From the NCBI GenBank assembly GCA_019925095.2, contig CM034407.1, forward strand, positions 8,506,710 through 8,570,709: 64,000 bases of DNA, read 5' to 3'. Origin of the DNA: Dendrolimus kikuchii (taxonomy: Eukaryota; Arthropoda; Insecta; Lepidoptera; Lasiocampidae). Numbering within the stretch: the stretch's first letter is position 1; every line of letters begins with the position of its first letter. The notes under the pieces are model-generated. The model saw only the letters and a list, made by a program, of their open reading frames with translations. It did not search any database and was not told the origin of the DNA. The position numbers and the translations under genes were made by a program. Shown piece after piece: positions 10,022 through 22,859 of this stretch.

Positions 10022-13000
10022 CTAACGATAAAAGTGTAACACAGCAGAGAGTAGGAGGAACAATGCGACCCCACTGCTGGGACTGAAAGTATCGGCGCTA
10101 TTACAGCGATCGGTGAAGCATTGGCAGACCGTTTCGAGGTGATCGCTGTTGTCCGCACGGTAGCATTCTCTAGGGGGGTTGTTGGGCACCCAGCCGCAAC
10201 CACGTGTCACACGGAGCTCTGAATCGCGGTCGCTGTGGAAAACTGGAAGAAGCAAAATATTTTTTTATTTAATATATCCAATGTAATATATTAAATAAAA
10301 AAATGTAGATATTTAGTATAGCTCACAGATCTTGAGTGGCCGGCGAAGTATTAGGGATAGTTTTGCGCTAGTTGTGGGTAGCTATTGTAAAAGCCAGCTA
10401 ATTAGCGGCAATTTACAAAATAGCCACGGTTAAGTTGTCAACCTTTTCGCCATCAACTCGCTAACTAATTAAAGTTTGTCGAATAAATAAATAAAAAAAT
10501 AACCTACAAGTTTACAATTACGTCTTTAGCCGTCAGTTGGCAAGTCGTATACTCATTAGCCAAAAAGCCATTAGGTGGCTTATGAGCCGGCTAGTAAACT
10601 GCCATTAGCCGAATGGCTAAGTGTTTACTTTTTATCCCGGGAATTTTACCGGGAGTGGTTTGTAGTTGTTCGGTTGCATAAAAATTTGCTTATTCCGACA
10701 CAGTTTTCACAAAAGCGATAGCTTATATTCTTTTTAAATGCTATGTCCCGAAAATCCCGTGGGAATTTCAAGTCAAGCGTGGAGGAAGTCGCGAGCATAT
10801 CCTAGTAATAAATACAGTTAGCTATATTTCAAAAGCAGTTAAGTGAAAATTACTATTTATGCGACGACTTTTTTTATTGCAGACAGTCTGATGGAGAGTG
10901 GTCGCCGTTGCCTATGGACATAACACCAGAGATGCTACAAATGTCCGGCCGATGATGAAGGGATTCTACAACACCTTTTTTTTAAACCAATGTTGTAGTG
11001 TTATTTGAAAACCGCGGTGGAAAGCTCATTCCAAATTCCAAAAGTACGTAAGAGACTTCGAGATGTTCTTCAAACGTACAGGACTGAAGCGGCTCAAGGA
11101 TGTGGGGGTGGACACCTATCCGATGGCGAGTGGTGCGCTTTTAGAAGGCATCCTGTGGTGAGGATAATCGATCATAAATGACCGTTTTAGATGTTTTTTG
11201 CGGTCTGAAAGTTTTGCCAAATAACTTGCGGAGTGGCTCCACGGATTGCAATGAAAATGATAGGGATTAAATTAAGAATAGATATTGTATGTTTCATTTC
11301 TCTTCGCTTTCCTCGATTATCCGTCTAGGAAAGGAGAGACTGCCGTAAGAGGCGACGAAACAATGTGGTAAGGCATTTGCCTGTGTGGATGGCTATTGGA
11401 TAATCCACTTGGTCTAGAATATCCCACCATAACAACCTTGAGTTGTGTTTCGGCATTAGTGACCAGGTTCCAGCCTTCTCTTCGAGGCCGGCAGCACAGT
11501 GGAACCTTTCCGAACTAAATGGTTGTTTAAGCTTCGAGGGTTAACAGTGGAAATTAAGATAGGCGCTAATTCAATTGAAAATAACTAACACCTGCCCCCA
11601 AAAAATAAAAAATAGTCTGTACTTTTGACCAGACCCATCCTTTCTTATATTTCGATGCGGTGAATCCGAATTTGGAGTCAGTTTGGTCCATACACCCTTA
11701 ACAATTTGAGGGTCTATCGACCAAACTGACTCCAGATTCGGATTCAGCGCACTATTTTTTTTGTGGGTCCGTGTTATTTATAGGTTAGTCGATTGTAGTT
11801 GTATTTGAAGAAGTGGTGGTTTGATGTAACGTTTTTCTCTCGATATCACGTTGGCGTTCACAAGTTGATGGTGACATTTGATGGTTAAAGTAAAGCACAG
11901 AGTAGATTAATATAATAAGAGAATGTGGGCCTTTTCAAGAAGTGGAGGCACTGGCGAGTGCGTACCAATTTCGGGGAGCTTGAAAGAATAAAGTGTGAAA
12001 AATTGGAAGATGTTAGTGTAAGGAGTATTAATGCGCGCCTAGTCGAAGAAAGGCTTGCAAAAGCGGACTTCTCCGACTTAGATGTGGATAATGACTGGGA
12101 TAGTATGAAAGAAAGTATAGTGGAAAGCGCAAAAGAAGCATGTGGATGCGCGAAGAGGCACATAACAACGAAAGGTGATGAATGGTGGGACGCGGATGTT
12201 AAATCCAGCGTAGAGAGAAAGAGAAAAGCCTGGCTGGATTATGTTGCTTCCTTGCAACAGAATGACAGTATGAAAGAGATGAAGAAAGAAATTTATCGCC
12301 TCTGCAAGAATGAAACCAAAGCTTTAGTGAAAGAGAAGCGTGAAAGAATAAAATTGAAAGAAGAAGAGAAGCTGACGGAGAACTTCGAGGCGAATACCAA
12401 ACTCTTTTGGAGAGAGGTTAAGAAGTCTCGGGGTTGTTCGTCAGCTTCCAGAATGGAAAGAATAAAATCTAAAGCAGGGGACGTTCTTGCTAACCCACAA
12501 GAGGTATTAGCGCGATGGAGTGAATATTTTAGAGAAATGTATGATAATATCCCGGATGCTGGCACCACGAGTGAGTCTGTGACCGACTCCGAGGAGTCAG
12601 CATCCGAGATCACTTTGGAAGAGATCGAATGGTCGATAAGAAGTCTGAAAAATGGAAAGGCAGTAGGAATCGATAGTGTGTCTGCTGAAATGATCAAATA
12701 TGGTGGAACCTGCGTCCGGGACGCTTTCCTGTCCTTATATATGCTTACATAATGAGTTTGTATATCTTGGATGTGCTTTTAGCAGGGATGGAAGGTACAC
12801 CGCTGATATAGAAAGAAGAGTGAATTTGGGGAATAGTTTAAATGGAGCGTTAGGTAAACTTCTAGGCGCTAAGAACCTCAGCCAGAAGGCCCAGCTCGCC
12901 GTACACAACGCGGTGCTGGTACCTACGCTCGCGTATGGAAGCGAGAGTTGGGTATGGAAGAAAGAGCATGAAAGTAGAGTAAACGCGGTCGAGATGCGAG

Positions 13001-13644
13001 CACTGCGCAAAATCTGCGGAGTGACGCTCGCGGACCGCGTTCGTAATACCGAAGTAAGAAAGAGAGTTGGTCTGAAAGAGAGTGTCGGGGTGAAGGTAAG
13101 GAAAGGAATGCTCCGGTGGTTCGGGCATGTGGAAAGAATGCATGATGAAAGAATGACTAAACAGATATACAATGCAAAAGTGGATGGACGCAGAAGTCGT
13201 GGAAGGCCACGACACACCTTCCATGATCAAATTGATCGTGTACTAGCAGAAGGTGATGTCAGGAGCCTTAAGAACAGACGAGCTTGCATGACAAGAGTTA
13301 TGAATGTCAAAGAGGCAAGTGAGGTGTGTAAGAATAAGCCTAAATGGCACTCTGTTGTTCGTGCCTACCCCGCAAGGGAACTGGCGTGAAGTTATGTATG
13401 TATGTATGTATGTAAGTGACGGTCGCCTTCGCGACAGTGGCGTGCACGTCTAGTAATTAAGAAAACCACTCACTCGTTTGGACAATTTTCCTGCAGAAGA
13501 AGTTCTGTGCAACAGGACTGGGTATAGCAGTTTCACAGTTGACAACAGGTATCAATCTTGCTAACACCTCATCGTCGATTTTTGTGAAGTCAATACACGC
13601 TGAATTGTTCGCGCTGTTGCAGTAAAAGCAGTGGATACAGGCAC
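10022..13644 (-). CDS. Ly6/uPAR-family GPI-anchored protein (5' exon not found)
   Basis: Two minus-strand exons fit together. Exon 13474-13644 has acceptor 'ttttttccag' and donor 'a|gtgagt'. Exon 10022-10242 has acceptor 'cttcttccag' and ends in TAG. The split codon a+tt gives Ile and keeps the frame. The 129 residues visible begin with a Cys-rich segment (CIHCFYCNS, then C16, C36 and C50 counted from the exon start). They continue with RGCGW and C-x-C-x3-DRCNSA, the usual closing motif of three-finger Ly6 domains, and finish with a hydrophobic tail (VALFLLLSAVLHF) after a Ser/Gly-rich stretch, as expected of a GPI-anchor signal. Insect relatives (the quiver/sleepless and boudin-crooked groups) act at the cell surface in ion-channel modulation or septate-junction assembly; which applies here cannot be said. 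The signal-peptide exon should lie upstream of 13644 but I could not identify it. The intron is filled by repeats, including an opposite-strand RTE element. Confidence 0.8.
10257..10305. repeat. AT-rich perfect palindrome
   Basis: 'atttttttatttaatatat' and its inverse 'atatattaaataaaaaaat' flank an 8-base loop just upstream of the acceptor of the last Ly6 exon. It is probably a cruciform-prone AT tract with no evident function. Confidence 0.5.
10870..11170 (-). repeat. Retroposon family A fragment plus LINE-like extension
   Basis: The first 75 bases match the tail-proximal block of family A ('gtcgccgttgcctatggac'). The next part ('aaccgcggtggaaagctcat', 'acgtaagagacttcgag') resembles a 3' LINE segment I recall from Lepidoptera. 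This hints that family A is the 3' end of a longer element. Confidence 0.45.
11325..11500 (+). repeat. Retroposon family A fragment
   Basis: It retains 'tgccgtaagaggcgac', 'ggcatttgcctgtgtggatgg', 'ggtctagaatatcccacca' (all variants of the consensus) and the 'accttgagttgtgtttcggc' block, then breaks off before the tail. Confidence 0.65.
11590..11765. repeat. Short repeat with internal stem, copy 1 of 2
   Basis: 'aaaaaataaaaaatagtctg', 'cttttgaccagacccat' and the paired arms 'gtcagtttggtc'/'gaccaaactgac' form a stem. A related copy lies at 26690-26860 ('aaaaaataaaaaattgtcta', 'cttgaccatacccat'). Confidence 0.55.
11886..13414 (+). mobile_element. RTE-like retrotransposon, internally deleted
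   Basis: Two frames are left. The first, about 11925-12735, is the segment between endonuclease and reverse transcriptase, charged and helical, running into the start of the RT domain (GKAVGIDSVSAEMIKYGG). At about 12735 most of the RT, including its catalytic YADD region, is deleted and the frame changes. The second (about 12740-13389) resumes at FVYLGCAFSRDGRYTADIE and continues through LRKICGVTLADRVRN, KGMLRWFGHVERMHDERM and RSRGRPRHTFHD to the stop. It ends in a tail of ATGT repeats, as RTE-type elements often do. The endonuclease is absent. It lies inside the Ly6 intron on the opposite strand. It cannot be active, but its 3' end is the reference for five shorter copies in this window. 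Confidence 0.85.
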
Positions 13645-13689
13645 CTGGAAAAAAATTCGTTCGGAATTAGAATTATGTATACATTAGGA

Positions 13690-13925
13690 GTTTTTGACGG
13701 GTACTAAAAGTGGCCGTTGTGCTGTGCAGTTTTATTTTCTAAAAATGTGTAAAATTACTCTAAAATCAACAATACTTGTAGTATTGATAGTTTTTGAGTA
13801 GTAATTATGTGTTTTTGTGAGAAATGTGAACTTTATAGTCAAATGTGGTCTTTCGTGTTTCCCAAGAACTGCGTTGAATGGTGTCAGTTGAATACCTACA
13901 ATTCAGCTGAGCAATACGAAGACTT
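13690..13925 (+). repeat. Repeat family B, copy 1
   Basis: The blocks 'gtgctgtgcagttttatttt', 'aaaaatgtgtaaaattact', 'tttttgagtagtaattatg' and 'caattcagctgagc' are shared with 24980-25300 (inverted) and 43080-43375. No coding capacity is evident. Confidence 0.75.
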
Positions 13926-14039
13926 ATAATTATTATTATTACTGCCATTGTTTGTGGCATATACTACTATTATTTATGGAGTAGCGATTACATTACGTAC
14001 ATTACGTTTTTTTGATTGATCAGTCTAAAGAGTCCCATT

Positions 14040-14205
14040 CACTATCCTGTAGTGCAGTCCTGCAGTGTGCGGAGTTTAAAGGACTCAAGAGGCATTTTAC
14101 TCGTTGTTGCAGAATGCAATACAACAACATTCACAATCCTGCATTATGCAGCGGATTGCCATGCAGGATACTGAATGGTGGCCCCATTAAGAATTTTCCC
14201 ATCTA
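14040..14205. repeat. CTGCA-rich MITE-like fragment
   Basis: 'cagtcctgcagtgtgc', 'caacaacattcacaatcctg' and the terminal 'ggtggccccattaag' are shared in diverged form with 42860-43025, and (inverted) with 47050-47200. The ends next to TTAA suggest a TTAA-targeting DNA transposon, but a full element is not seen here. Confidence 0.45.
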
Positions 14206-14554
14206 ACGCAGAGATTCCGGGTTCGAATTTTGCTATGACAAATTTCGTAATTTGATCTCTCCTGACTTACTTATCGCTGGGTGTTTGGGATGGAGATGTA
14301 CATTATTCTACATTATTCATAACACAAGCGTAACTTGCTTAGCTTGAGAATACAGGTAATGGGTGTTTATCTGCCAATTCACAAAAAAAAGCGTTTTCTT
14401 TTAAAAAAGAAAGTAATGTATTCACTCCGTTTAATGCTATTTTGGCTATGGTTTCGAATTTGTATATGTTTTATTGTGGCATTTAGTTTCCGAAAACGTG
14501 TAAATTAAAAATTAAAAAAACTTCAAGATCTGAGAATAATAACCAAATCTTACA

Positions 14555-14880
14555 ATGGATGCTGTTCAATTATGGAACATGCTTCCACTAGAAGTAAGAC
14601 GAGCCCAATCAGTATCCTCCTTCAATAGACTTATTGAGGATTACTATCATAAAGTATTAAATATATATCTATGTTTATATTTATGTATGAATATAGTAAT
14701 AAGTATTGATATGTATTTTAAATATTTTAAACCGTGCCCTAGCTTTTGTGCCATTTTCTCTCTCCATCCCAATGTTGTCTGGAAGTGATCGCTGCCAGGG
14801 ATAAGGCCGCCATTTGTACTTAATTTTTGTGTTGTGTTTCATAAATGTTATTGTATAATAAAGTATATTCTATTCTATTC
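14555..14880 (+). mobile_element. CR1/Jockey-like element, 3' end
   Basis: A short frame encodes AVQLWNMLPLEVRRAQSV and SFNRLIEDYYH, the typical last residues of the polyprotein (compare [18 protein letters not shown] in the copy at 51775). The 3' UTR 'gaagtgatcgctgccaggg ataaggccgcc' follows, ending in a TATTC-repeat tail. Confidence 0.75.
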
Positions 14881-15440
14881 TAAATAATCTTTACCAACCA
14901 TTGTGAATAATAGACAATATAATTGTCAATCCCAAGGCTAGCCTGAAGTTACGCGCCATTTTCACTGCAAACAAGCAAAAAAATTTCAATAGTAAGCTAT
15001 AATTAAAAACTTTAACCAAGTTAGTGTCGATCCATATACAGCAAAGAATTTCCCAGGAAACGTCTACTTTATTAATAAACGAATTATTTGTATGGCGACC
15101 AGTCCTAATGTTTTTTGTAGGGAGCTCTTGCCCAGCCTCCCCTGGTCAAGGATCTTGTCTTTCTTTTCCATGTATATCTTTAGATTTGCATGCATTGATT
15201 TGTACAGTGCTTTTTTATATGTAATGTGACCAACCTAAGTTTCTTTCATTAATTATCGAAAAGTAAGTAAAGAGAAATTAGACAGAAATATGTACAGTCA
15301 GCGTCTTATAGAAAGAAGCAGCCAAGATGATCAAATAGATAAGAACATCGAAAGTGATCATTAGTATCGGTACAACCATTGTCGTCTAATAGATCGAATC
15401 ACCCGTCTTGACCAAATACATCAGTACACCGACAACGCCA
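14881..15440. other. Non-coding stretch
   Basis: Nothing supported. Positions 15400-15445 contain near-repeats of 'aaatacatcagtac', the same motif that opens the inverted repeat at 15441. Confidence 0.4.
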
Positions 15441-18075
15441 AATACATGAGTACATTCTAGTCACCATTATTATGTTAACAACCATCTCGCCAAAACAAAG
15501 AGACACACTAGAAAAATGAACTCTATTCTAAATGTGATTAGTGTCAAATCGAGATGATTTCATACTAAATCAAAATTCTAATAGTATTATTACTGTTATA
15601 AAAATCTTTTTCATTTTTATAACGTAACTAGTATTTGCCTTCGACTTCATTTTCATTACTTAGATAGCAAAGATTAAAGTTATTTTATCAATATGTAAAA
15701 TTGAATAAATATTTAATATGACAATACATGAATCCTGGATATATTCATAAACTCCCGATATTTGTAATTTACTAAAGACTTATTCAACTACAGATGTTTC
15801 TTCACTAAGGATTTCTAATAATTACAGACAGTGTCTTGTGATTTGCGAACATTGCGTCAAAGTTGATCTAGTGGTTTGCAAGTGGAAGGAAATCCCGGGA
15901 AATCTCAAGAGTCCCAATATGGTCATGTATAAAAATGTCATAAAGTATTAAACTATGCTGTAATAAGAGTAACACGAATAGTTTTCATGCTATATCTAGG
16001 CGCATTATTCCCAAGAAAATTTTGGAACTTTCCGTCACTAAAGTATAGGAGTAAAAACATGAAAAAGTGAATCCGGTTTCCTGAAAAATTCCACTAGAAT
16101 TCCCATGATATTAGCTTTTTCAGCATTTAAGTAAAAAATGTCTGTATAATAGTGAAAACCTCATAGAAATTAACATATTTATGAAAAAAAAACATTAATT
16201 GTTTCAATTTTCCATCAATCAAACAATTGGATCCCAATTGGTTTTTTTAATAGCTTCAATGTACAGACAAAGCTATTTTACAATATTAACTTAATTTTAA
16301 CATTTCATTTGACATAATACACTATGTATATGTGAGTATATTTTCTATGTATATGTGAGTTTGTTGAAATATCTACTAAAGAGTTTCAATACATAAGAAA
16401 TTTAGAATTCGAGATAAACCTTTTTTTATCAGTAATGAATAATTGATGTTTCTTGGATACTATTTTAATGTCTAATACGTATATGAATTCTCATGATCTA
16501 TACTGAGATCATACTATACATATATATAATATACCCCAGTCATTGAAAAAAGCTTAATCTAACGTTCTGGTGAAATCGTATCGGAATCAGCCAATTTTTA
16601 AGCAGTATAACGACTTTAAACCACTCCAAGGAAGTTTTCGCGGGGTTCCCGGAATATAAACTAACAAAGCATTCGGAAAAGAACGTAAACCATCGTTTTA
16701 GTATCAATTGAATCTGAATCAACTAATTGTTATGCAAATAAATAATTTATACTTTTTCTATTTTTACTTATTTGAAAAAGAAAGTGCATTGTGTTTTAGT
16801 ATAAGCTAATTTATATGCATACTAACCACTAGAAACCACCCTCGGGAAAATTTCCGTGAGATGCCCAGGGCACAAAGTATTGCTGTATTTAAAAAATAAT
16901 GTATCGTGTCTAAAATCGTGTAAGAATAAATAAACTAATTTGTAAGCGTCCTAACAACTTTAACCAGCTCCTGAGAAAATTCGCGGGATTCCCAGGATAA
17001 AAAGTATCACAGATTTAATTTCAGAAAATTTGCTATCAATGAGTAAAAACATCGCATCGAAATAAGAAAGCTTTTTTTTTATTCTGGCCTCTTTAAACCG
17101 TTCCCGGAAAATTTCCCGTGCGATTCCGGAATAAAAGGTAGTGCAGAATTTAAGTGTGAGAATTTGCTCACGATCAGCGAAAATCGAATCGCAATTGCCC
17201 TAGTAGTTTTTACGTAAATTCCGAACAAACAGAAAAACCGACTAACAGACAAGAAATCTAAAAAAAATCATCGTGTCTTCATCGTTTATATAGTCTATTC
17301 CAATTGTGTTTTTTTTTAATAACTTCAATGTAGAGAGACGACATATTTAGCATATTATAATATTATAGACTATCGTCTGCCCGCGAAACTTCCTTCGCGT
17401 TTCCATGATGATGATACATTTGATAGTCAAGTATGTTTAAACACTTCTTTATGGTGGTTAAAGAAGCGTTCAAACTTACTCTAACTCTCTATGAATAAGA
17501 CAGTTAGTATTCAGTAAAAACGAAAACTCAAAGCTGAAAAGCAGTGTCATCAAGTATTAAAGAATGTAAACAAAAGTATGAAAAACCTGATTTAATTAAG
17601 AGAACTGAAATATCTGGTTAGAAACAGGAACTTGAGACTATTTATAAAATTTGTAGGTTAATAATATATCTTTAGTTAGCTGGGCTCGGCTAATATCTCT
17701 GTTCCATCTGAAATAATATTATAGTTAGGTACTGTGAACCTCGATTAAACGTAATTAATATTATTATGCACATATCATCCTCTTCGTCAATCACACTGCT
17801 GTGATCAGGAGTTTTTTTTAAGTTTCAAACGTCTTCAGAATTGATTTCATTAATTTCACATTAGGAAAGAAAGGTGCTTTTCATTCAATGCAAATTTAGC
17901 AATAAGTAATTCAATTTGAAATACATAATTCGAAATACAATTTTGGTTTAGTATGAAATCATCTCGATTTGACACTAATCACATTTAGAATAGAGTTCAT
18001 TTTTCTAGTGTGTCTCTTTGTTTTGGCGAGATGGTTGTTAACATAATAATGGTGACTAGAATGTACTCATGTATT
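15441..18075. mobile_element. 2.6-kb segment bounded by ~137-bp inverted repeats
   Basis: 15441-15577 and 17939-18075 are inverted copies ('aatacatgagtacattctag' against its complement, continuing through 'aacaaagagacacactag') with only a few differences. The interior has no ORF of note. About 15880-17300 consists of loosely repeated units built on 'gggaaaatttcccgtg', each followed by 'ataaaaagta'. At about 17370 a 'tgcccgcg'-type repeat starts directly after the end of the previous one. This could be a non-autonomous DNA transposon or two opposed copies of one end. Confidence 0.6.
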
Positions 18076-18221
18076 AATACCGCGATCAGTGGATTATCGG
18101 TGGTCCAGATTAACAAAAGGCCCTACTGTAGTTCAATTTTATAATTATCAAACTTATTTCAAACGCTTACACTTCTATACTTGTCGAGAATAATGGTTGC
18201 GACATAATTATATAGACGAAC

Positions 18222-18548
18222 TAGCGGTTCCGGCAGACGTTGTCCTGCCCTGAAACAATAAAAATCTAAAACCCGATTCCAGCTCCACCTACCGGGTCTA
18301 ATTGTGAATCTAAACCAACCCCGGACCCACTCAAACACTTTTTTTACATCTCGAGATACATTATTAAAGTTTTAGTAGGGATCCCTAATTTTTTTAATAA
18401 TAAATATAGCCTATATTAATCTGGCATAATGTAGCATTCTAAAGGTGAAAGAATTTTTGAAATCGGTCCAGTTGTTTTTGAGTTTATTCGTTACGAACAT
18501 ACAAAAATATAAAAATACAAATCTTTCCTCTTTATAATATTAGCTAGA
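18222..18548 (+). repeat. 'actagcggttccggcagacg' interspersed repeat
   Basis: Shares 'ttccggcagacgtt', 'ctgccctgaaa', 'acccgattccagc' and 'attgtgaatctaaacca' with the copy at 32683-32885. It ends in the usual 'tataatattagctaga'. Confidence 0.7.
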
Positions 18549-18969
18549 TAAGACGATATTATAAGAATTAGTTAGTTTTGTAAATCGGCTGCGTAACGCC
18601 AAATTAATAAACAATGTATTGTATTCTGGGTTGGTACTGGTTTTAATGCCAAATTTAAATTATGATTAATATCTTATGGGAAAATATAAAAATTGTTTAT
18701 TCCGAAGTAAATGAATCATGTAAAAGGAAACTTTTCGGTTTTTTTCTTTTGTTAAATTTACAATAGGAATAGCTGAGTAAGTGCCCTATATTTAAGATAA
18801 TAAGGTAATGGTAATTCCTTTGAAATAAATCTAAATACGTAAGTAGGTACAGGTCACGCTTGTCCGTAACAATACAAATTGTTACTTACTAATTTAGGAA
18901 GATATATAACGTTAATTAGACTTTGTTTCTATACTTGTCCGCTATTCAGTCTTTTTGAATATAAATATA

Positions 18970-19272
18970 TCCGTGCAGGAACGAAGAAAGAATACAATTT
19001 CCTGCCATCGGGCGGCATGTCGTAAGAGGCGACAAAACAACCCACAGCCAGATGGTGCCCGACTGGATGGCTACCACCCCTGATCTAGAGTATGCCGCCA
19101 AAACAACCTTGAGTTGTGTTCCAGCATTAGTGACCAGGTTCCAGTCTCCCTTAAAAGAGCAGTAGCGAATTTGTAGTACCTTTAGTGTTGCAAAAGTCCA
19201 TAGTCGAGGGTAACCGCTTTCCATCAAGTGGGCTGTCTGCCTGTCTGCTAAACTCATGTAATAAAAAAAAAT
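18970..19272 (+). repeat. Retroposon family A, near full-length copy
   Basis: It runs from 'gtgcaggaacgaagaaagaa' through 'gtcgtaagaggcgacaaaac' to 'actcatgtaataaaaaaaa'. A short internal deletion has removed the 'gtagggcattcgcc' segment, so this copy is a distinct subvariant. Confidence 0.8.
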
Positions 19273-22200
19273 GTTTTTGTGTAATATCTAATTCAATGAC
19301 ATTGCTCAATTTTTATTTCGATATTTAAATTTATCAAAATATTTTGGAAAATTAACACTACATTACTTCTAATTGTACCTAAATATTTTAAATTTCTAAT
19401 TTCTAACCACACTAGTTTCTGAGACCGTTCTCTATGACACACAGTAGACAATGAGGCATAAGACCCTGCCATGTTAGCTTCTTTAGGTAGCGGATTTATT
19501 TAGAACCCTAAAAAGAGTGTAAACCGTGAAAGATAATTATGAAAATACTACACACATATATGTGGACAAAAAGATATAGGTTGAATATATGTCAATGAAC
19601 GATTGACACAATGGACTCACTTCCATCTCCTATATTAATTTTCAGTTTAAATGGATACATACCTATATGCTAGAACTCGTCCTAGTATAATAAATATTCG
19701 TGAACTTTAATGAACCTTTAATTATCACTAATTAGGCAACAATAACACTAATTCCAACACAAAACTATACCCCTTTTGATTAGAACGTCAACTGAACCGT
19801 ATGTAGTCTTTGTATGGCGATATGTACGTTGATATTATGAAGATGTTTTGTTTAATAACAGGACCGAATAATCTTGATCGTTTTGAATATTTTAGTAATT
19901 CCGATCGCATTTTTATGAGTATTCCATGGTTTTTACTAAACATTGTAAACTTTTAAAAAGTAGTCTTTAATCATTATTAGATATAATCGTTTGAAAATAA
20001 GTTAATCTTATATTATAATCATGGGTTGTTAGATAGAATTAGTGGAGGGTTTTAGTATTTTAGTTCAGATTTTTTGTTTTTTTTGTATATGTTTTTGAAT
20101 TAGTAAATTCATTTTTTAATGTAGTTCAAATTATAAACTTGTTTATTTTGGATAATTTTAAATATTTTAAAGTTTTTATTTTATTTTATATTATATCGTA
20201 AGTATAAATCGCAAAATTGCAAAATCTAGAACATTTAAGTTTAGGAAATGGCTATCTGTACACCTAAATTTTTAAATCTCTGTAGTTCGTTTGTGTAAAA
20301 TAGATTAAAAGTAATAGAAATAAGAAACAAAACAGAAAAGTATAAATACAGAATAATAGATTACAAGTAGAAAATGGATATAAAGACTGCAATAAAAGCA
20401 AAGAAAACGTAATAGTTTTAAGTTTTGTTAAAAATAAAGAAAGAAAATAAAAAGAAATAAATAAAATAAAATAATCCCCCCCCCCCCCCCCCGCTTTATT
20501 TATCCCATGAAAATAAAAATTAAGGAAAGACAAAAAATAATCTCCATTTTACCCTATAATGGAGGAGAAAGCAAAAAAAACATGACGATTTTATAAACCA
20601 TTTATGCGTTTTTGTCTACGGAACTCTAAAAGTAAATAAATTTATTATCTTATTTCCATGAACAATATTATTACGTAGCTTATCTCACAAATTGACCCTT
20701 GACATAACTTCTGATTACACATTTGATCGTGACTAGGGAGGGCATTCTCTGCATGTTTGTCCATATATTTTTGATAACAACGTACAAGAAAAAATACTAC
20801 TCTGACAAGTTTATACATCCTCCATGGCTAGAGGGCGCCACATATGCTTCTTCTCTTTGACATGTTGGTTATTAAAATATTTTTAGAGCTAGTCAATAAA
20901 CCTGAGAGTATTAACAGGTTTTTTTAAAATAAATACCTTTTTTTTAATATATGGGGTAAATAACAACAATTAAGATTTTAGTGAAGGATAACCTAAAGCA
21001 CCATTTAATTTTACAAGATTTAGGGGACTTCTCTCAGAGACGGTTAACGCCCAATCTTTATCCTCTTGAACGGCATACACGACCAAAACATTATTGATAG
21101 TAAGTGTTATTTAGTTAATCTTACGAGAATGTATAGCAGCACAGCAAGTGAAGTACTGCAAAATGAACGAGGTGCGTGAATCTATACGAGGACAAAAAAT
21201 CATTTTCTAACTTCATAATAATAAATCTGCTAAACCGTTGAACTTATAAATGCTGCAATCAAAATGATAGTAAAGATCTTCCCTTCTAGGTAATTAAGTT
21301 GTATGTTTTAATGTTGTCGTGACACATAATAAATTTTAATTGTTTTCAAATTCAGCTGAAAAACACACTATTGTATGTTGCTTATTTTTAATTTATTTAT
21401 TTAGGCGTATAAAACAGAGTACAACACAAAATTGCCATTACGTCTATATGATTACAATATGAGCATACATATTACAATCTAAAATGACACAGCGAAGTGT
21501 TAAAAGAACGTTCTAGCATTTATGAATGCTAGAACGTTAAATAACAACATTAAGTAAAAATGCATCTAAAAAATATGATGATATAAGTTATGATAAAAGT
21601 AGATATAAAACGGTTAAAAAAAGAAGAGAGTTATAAAATAAAAAAGTACAAGAAGTCCCGAGAAACACGATTACAGGAAGGTACAGTTAAAATATACAAT
21701 ATGAAAATCCCCAATTGAGATATTTGAAACACGACTCTTGTCATTATAATTATATTTTATAATAAAATACTACTTATTTAATAGTGACGATGGGTAGAGC
21801 AATGAAAGCAGCCTTGCGTATATCGTAGTCCTGAAATACGACACCTCCCTCCCACTCAATGGTTTCAGGCCATTGTCCAATTCTCGATTTACCGGTTTTG
21901 ATACTTTACTATTTACAATTTTTACTCCTACTATTTTTCATCCATCATAAAATATTTGTCTATTGAATGTAATAATATGTATATCTTTTAATATTTTTTT
22001 TTTTCTATTTAAATAACTCTTCTAGGATTTAAAATATCACTTTAAACTGATTTAAAATAAAAATAAACTAGACTATAAATATATTGTGTTTTGTATTTGT
22101 ATGAAGTAGTATTTATTTATATTAATTCATTAACAAAAAACATTTGTGTCTGAAATATAAATAGGTAGTCATAATTACAATTATAAAAAAAAAAATTATA

Positions 22201-22859
22201 ATAAACATTATTAATTTTACAAAAATATGTCACTAGGAAGGCATTTTTATATAATCATATTATTATTTAAGCACAAAAATAATCGTCAACTGAATAATAT
22301 AATATAGTAAGTTATATAGAAGACATGTTAATTAAGTAGTTATTTTATCAGGTAAATTCTCAGTCCACGAACTATAAAAGCTTCCACAGATGTAACATTC
22401 CTGTTTTCACGATGTGACAACAGAACCGTTAAAAACATGTAACCCAAACATCATAATAAAAAAACTACCCAAAGTTTTTTCTATTCAAACTAATTTTCAT
22501 TTAAAGTATTTTTTGTGTATCAAACTCTATTTTTCACAATTTCCCATCTCGTAATTCAAACGTTCGAGGAAAGGGAGGGAAGAGCGAACTTGAATAAATC
22601 CTCAATTTAAAAAAAATCTAACATTAAACATTCAGTAAAGATTAGGAACAATGCGATGTCTTCTTAAATACTTACCAATACAAATAGGGGAGCGGACAGT
22701 GAAACCAATTTTTTTGTACTAAATGCGTCTTAAAGATACAACATTAAAGTTACAATCTAATGTAAGAAACAAGACTAATAAGTAATTTAAATATGATCTA
22801 AAATACTATATATAATTATTTATATTACGTTAGCTACACCAAAGGTGAAGCCAACGCAT
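19273..22859. other. AT-rich desert
   Basis: No exon, RNA gene or complete transposon recognised. Small items: a run of 16 C at about 20477-20492, a perfect 16-bp-arm palindrome at 21509-21540 ('aacgttctagcattta'), and at 21385-21420 an (ATTT)n stretch like the tails of retroposons. Confidence 0.4.

Noticed and set aside
11885..13230. Minus-strand frames of 92-160 codons across 11.9-13.2 kb
   Set aside because: They are antisense shadows of the plus-strand RTE-like coding sequence, which has clear family motifs.
20264..20533. 89-codon minus-strand frame rich in Phe and Leu
   Set aside because: AT-rich sequence crossing the C homopolymer; no domain, no splice context and no codon-use signal.
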